Below, one piece after another: positions 45,284 to 47,959 of a stretch of 47,959 nt of DNA (position 1 is its first letter; each line of letters opens with the position of its first letter). The notes beneath the pieces are model-generated. The model saw only the letters and a list, made by a program, of their open reading frames with translations, was not told the origin of the DNA and did no database searches. This DNA comes from Candidatus Competibacter phosphatis (lineage in GTDB: Bacteria; Pseudomonadota; Gammaproteobacteria; Competibacterales; Competibacteraceae), in NCBI RefSeq assembly GCF_012939995.1, contig NZ_SPMZ01000049.1, forward strand, positions 1-47,959. Reading direction: 5' to 3'. Position numbers and translations under genes: made by a program.

Positions 45284-45670
45284 CTAGGGCGCGGCGATCA
45301 ACCAGCACAGAAAGGTCAGGATGATGGAGGACCATATGACCCACCAACCGGATTTGGTGGCGTCTTCCATCTCGAAACCGTAGCCAGCGTCCCAGAACAG
45401 ATGGCGGATACCGTTAGCCATGTGATAGAACAACGCCCAGGTCCACAGGAACAGCAACAGTTGACCCAGCATCGATCCCAGTATGGCTTGAGCGTGCTCG
45501 TAAGCCTCGGGACCGATCGCGGCGGCGGCCAGCCAGTACACTAGCAGCAGGGTGCCCACCACCAACGACGCACCGGTGGCGCGGTGGGTGATGGACAAAA
45601 TTGAAGTCATTTGTGGTTTGTAGTAAGGGCCGATCATGAACGGCGATAATGGCCGTTTGTTGGCTGACAT
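45284..45670 (-). CDS. sdhC: Succinate dehydrogenase cytochrome b556 subunit SdhC
   Basis: The 128-residue protein has RPLSPFMIGPYYKPQMTSIL, then SITHRATGASLVVG (the quinone-site Ser and Arg) and FYHMANGIRHLFWDAG, which holds the haem-ligand His. Three membrane segments are seen. A strong GAGGAGA ribosome site precedes the ATG, and a good promoter is present about 55 bp upstream. Confidence 0.95.
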   Translation of the reverse strand: MSANKRPLSPFMIGPYYKPQMTSILSITHRATGASLVVGTLLLVYWLAAAAIGPEAYEHAQAILGSMLGQLLLFLWTWALFYHMANGIRHLFWDAGYGFEMEDATKSGWWVIWSSIILTFLCWLIAAP

Positions 45671-45723
45671 TACAGTTCTCCTCGTTAACGTGCGGTTAAC
45701 AATCGTGGCGCGGTAAAAATGAC

Positions 45724-45752
45724 TTTATATTGTGCGGCGCAATAAACAACAA
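45724..45752 (-). promoter_or_regulatory. Sigma-70 promoter for sdhCDAB
   Basis: On the minus strand TTGTTG is followed by 17 nt and then TATAAA. The element lies 54-82 bp before the sdhC start. It is close to consensus at both boxes with ideal spacing. Confidence 0.6.
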
Positions 45753-45852
45753 CCAAATCCAGGCCGGGGTTCCAGAGACATGGCGAGAAATTCGCGGGCG
45801 GAGCGCACGATCGGGCGACACGGACGCGGTGCGCCCGCTGAAACGGAGTTGG

Positions 45853-46023
45853 TTAGAAGTCGATGCAGCGCCCGGCTTTTTCCCAATCGCCATAGCGCGT
45901 GGGTTCGAGGCCTTTGGGGCCACCGTATTCCTTGGGTTTTTCGGACTTTCCAGCATCCTGCGATCGATCGGAAATTACGGCTGGCTGCGGGGGCAGCGTC
46001 GTCTGCTCATCGTTCTTGTTCAT
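45853..46023 (-). CDS. DUF1674 protein, SDHAF4/Sdh8-like succinate dehydrogenase assembly factor
   Basis: A 56-residue protein (MNKNDEQTTLPPQPAVISDR at the start) ends with KEYGGPKGLEPTRYGDWEKA and GRCIDF. This is the DUF1674 signature (GGPxGPEPTRYGDWExxGRCxDF). The eukaryotic family member, SDHAF4/Sdh8, binds flavinylated SdhA and promotes its joining with SdhB. Here the gene lies 182 bp upstream of sdhC on the same strand, separated by the sdh promoter. The length falls below common ORF cut-offs, so it is easily missed. The bacterial role is inferred from the family and the position. Confidence 0.85.
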   Translation of the reverse strand: MNKNDEQTTLPPQPAVISDRSQDAGKSEKPKEYGGPKGLEPTRYGDWEKAGRCIDF

Positions 46024-46265
46024 GACAGCTCGCTATGGGTTAAGGGATGGCTTGCGGTCGACCATCCTAGCCCCACCCGCCAACGGCATCCCTGGCAATT
46101 CCAGGAATTGTGCTCTTGCGGCAACGGGGTCGTTTTTAGTCTATATTTCGTCGGGTTATTATGCCAGCCACAACCCTGGAACGCAACGAGCCGGCGACGT
46201 GCCGGTAGCCGTGACCCGCGAATTATGTTTTAATTAACTATTTAATAACATTAGGATTCCATTGA

Positions 46266-47330
46266 ATGAACGTCGAGTGGAGCGCTTTTCTACAACAGGC
46301 TGGCGCCGTGCTGACGGCGGATCGGGTATCGCACTTCGACCGACCGGAATCCGAATTGCGCGCAGCGCTGGACGACAATCTCCGTTGCGATCTGTCGCAC
46401 TGGGGATTGATCGCCGCCGCCGACTCCGACAACGAGAGTTTTCTGCAAGGGCAACTCACCTGCGATGTTCGACAAGTCACGTTGGAGCGTAGCCTGATCG
46501 GCGCATATTGCAGCCCCAAGGGCCGGGCGCTGGCCAGCTTTCGGTTGTTCCGGCGCGGCGGGGATCTTTATCTGGAACTGCCCAAGGAATTGTTGGAATC
46601 CACTTTGGCGCGTTTGCGTAGGTATCTGCTGCGAGCCAAGGCCACGCTGACGGATGCCAGCGACACGCAGGTTGGAATCGGCGTCGCCGGACCGAACGCC
46701 GCTGTCCGGCTCACTGAGATTCTGGGTAAGGTACCGACGGCCGTAAATGAAGTCGTTCAAACCGGTGCTTCGGAATCGACGGGCATCACCCTGATCCGCT
46801 TGCCCGGTCCAATCTCCCGTTTCGAACTGCATGGAGCGATCCAGGAAATGCAAGCCGTGTGGGAGGCACTGGGCAGCGAATTCGTATCGGTTGGGGCAGA
46901 ACCGTGGCGCTTATTGGATATTCTAGCCGGTATTCCAACGGTCTACCCGGAAACCGTGGAAGCGTTCGTGCCGCAGATGCTCAACCTGCAATTGCTGGCG
47001 GGAATCAGCTTTCAGAAGGGCTGCTACACCGGGCAGGAAGTGGTCGCGCGCACTCACTACCTGGGCAAGCTGAAACGACGGATGTATCTGGCGCGGGTGG
47101 ATAGCCCGAACCCACCCCGACCTGGCGATCCCTTGTTCTCGCCCCAGACCGATGTCAGCCAGAGCGCCGGCCGACTGGTCGATGCCGCCAGACACCCGGA
47201 CGGAGGCTATGCGGTCCTAGCGGCGGCGCTGATCGAATGCGCCGAGCATGGCGTGCTGCAATTGGGCGATGCCAGTGGACCGGCCCTACAACTACAACCC
47301 TTGCCTTATGGTTTTGAGGCAACGGCTTAG
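46266..47330 (+). CDS. ygfZ: Folate-binding Fe-S repair protein YgfZ
   Basis: The 354-residue protein has the family motif KGCYTGQE (in SFQKGCYTGQEVVARTHYLG) with the essential Cys. The GcvT-like body includes FLQGQLTCDV and CSPKGRALASFRLF. YgfZ uses tetrahydrofolate in assembly or repair of iron-sulfur enzymes, which fits its place beside the succinate dehydrogenase cluster. Start at ATG 46266, with AGGA upstream. It is divergent from the DUF1674 gene; the 242 bp between them hold an AT-rich stretch (about 46220-46260) likely to contain its promoter. Confidence 0.93.
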   Translation: MNVEWSAFLQQAGAVLTADRVSHFDRPESELRAALDDNLRCDLSHWGLIAAADSDNESFLQGQLTCDVRQVTLERSLIGAYCSPKGRALASFRLFRRGGDLYLELPKELLESTLARLRRYLLRAKATLTDASDTQVGIGVAGPNAAVRLTEILGKVPTAVNEVVQTGASESTGITLIRLPGPISRFELHGAIQEMQAVWEALGSEFVSVGAEPWRLLDILAGIPTVYPETVEAFVPQMLNLQLLAGISFQKGCYTGQEVVARTHYLGKLKRRMYLARVDSPNPPRPGDPLFSPQTDVSQSAGRLVDAARHPDGGYAVLAAALIECAEHGVLQLGDASGPALQLQPLPYGFEATA

Positions 47331-47337
47331 GGTTGCA

Positions 47338-47372
47338 CCGTGTAACTGCGGTATTCAGTCGCAGCTACACGG
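47338..47372 (+). terminator. Hairpin between convergent ygfZ and the IPTL-CTERM gene
   Basis: CCGTGTAACTGCG and CGCAGCTACACGG pair over 13 positions with one mismatch around a 9-nt loop, just after the ygfZ stop. Only a short T run (GGGTTTA) follows. Its place between convergent genes supports a terminator role. Confidence 0.5.
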
Positions 47373-47395
47373 CGGGTTTAAAACGGGAATACTCC

Positions 47396-47959
47396 TCACT
47401 GAAAGCATCCGGTTCGCTGCGGTCGTGACGCCACCACACCAAGAATGGTCGCCATGAGCAGCACCAACAACGCCAGCCGCCACTCGTCAAGGGTCGGGAT
47501 GGGCGCTCCGTCTGCCCCGACCGCAAAACCCACACCGCCAGGATCGACGATACTGCCATTTTGTTGCAGGTCGCTGTCGCCAGCGCCGCCGTCGGTCAGT
47601 ACAACCGTGAGTGTGCTGCCGTTGACCGCCGCCGGCAGTGCGTACCAGTGGGCTGGCTGGCCGGTGGTGGGGCCGAATTTCCAATAGCTGGCGGCGCTAG
47701 CCGGCAGCGCGGCCGGGTAGGTCAGCGACAGCGAGATCGAGTTCCCGCAGCCGGTCGCCGTGAACTGGAACAGGTCGTAGGGAATTTGGATTCCCGCTGG
47801 CGGCGCGACCCCGATACTGGCAACTGGAACGAAGGCCGAGTTGACAAATTGGCAAGTCGGCGGTACGCCACTGGGGAGGCAAGCGGTGGCCTGTCCGCCG
47901 CTCGTCAACGCTCCGGTGAAGCAGATCGGTGGGGACGCGATTGGAGCAACCACGAAGAA
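47396..47959 (-). CDS. IPTL-CTERM sorted exported protein with choice-of-anchor U-like domain, N-terminus outside window
   Basis: The visible 187 codons end with PIPTLDEWRLALLVLLMATI followed by LGVVASRPQR. This is the IPTL-CTERM tail: an IPTLxEW motif, a hydrophobic helix and a basic end. Before it, YWKFGPTTGQPAHWYALP and LTDGGAGDSDLQQNGSIVDP match the choice-of-anchor U domain often found with this tail. Such proteins are exported and thought to be processed by an exosortase-like (or related) system in exopolysaccharide-producing bacteria. The frame is open to the window edge, so the signal peptide and main domain lie beyond it. Confidence 0.75.
   Translation of the reverse strand, partial: FFVVAPIASPPICFTGALTSGGQATACLPSGVPPTCQFVNSAFVPVASIGVAPPAGIQIPYDLFQFTATGCGNSISLSLTYPAALPASAASYWKFGPTTGQPAHWYALPAAVNGSTLTVVLTDGGAGDSDLQQNGSIVDPGGVGFAVGADGAPIPTLDEWRLALLVLLMATILGVVASRPQRTGCFQ

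Noticed and set aside
45696-45956. 86-residue minus-strand open frame before sdhC
   Set aside because: It overlaps the sdh promoter region and the DUF1674 gene in another frame and shows no family pattern.

Overview
This window comes from a GC-rich gammaproteobacterium. The evidence is the gene order rpoE-rseA-rseB-rseC, lepA-lepB-(DUF4845)-rnc-era-recO, divergent nadB, and sdhCDAB-sdhE-ygfX with ygfZ. An acetate-type SatP transporter, an LpoP-like PBP1b partner, an IPTL-CTERM protein and many accessory ATPase or toxin-antitoxin genes would fit a Competibacteraceae-like environmental lineage. That assignment is inference from gene content; no marker gene was compared.

Region 1-1250 is an AT-rich accessory segment. 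It holds the tail of an unidentified ORF coupled to a PD-(D/E)XK nuclease-like gene, then an orphaned hicB with a decayed hicA. Region 1254-3730 carries an AAA ATPase/nuclease fusion and a TumE/TumA-type toxin-antitoxin pair. The pair is flanked by two copies of the 3' end of hrpA, one of them the real hrpA end. Region 3682-13602 is mostly core: hrpA, a cold-shock protein, typA, satP with a secreted sCache_2 protein, a DUF4124 membrane protein and an MFS/PlsC fusion. Region 14039-20633 is an accessory block: a GFA-family protein and a type I restriction-modification locus (hsdR-hsdS-small ORF-hsdM). Region 20809-31301 holds two overlapping DUF2157 membrane proteins, the unit mrcB-lpoP-yoaA, a phosphotransferase/kinase fusion and an adenosine-kinase-like protein. 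Region 31347-46023 is a dense, mostly leftward run of envelope stress, translation, RNA processing and succinate dehydrogenase genes. A 56-residue DUF1674 (SDHAF4-like) gene too short for ordinary ORF calling precedes sdhC. The right edge has ygfZ and the C-terminus of an IPTL-CTERM surface protein.

A striking technical feature is that at least seven genes, including normally essential ones such as lepA, are interrupted by what reads as one extra base in an A/T run. Removing those bases restores full-length proteins. I treat these as probable sequence errors (or, less likely, transcript slippage sites) and give the restored spans. I saw no tRNA, rRNA, CRISPR array, transposase or integrase. 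All calls rest on reading the sequence and family knowledge, without database searches.
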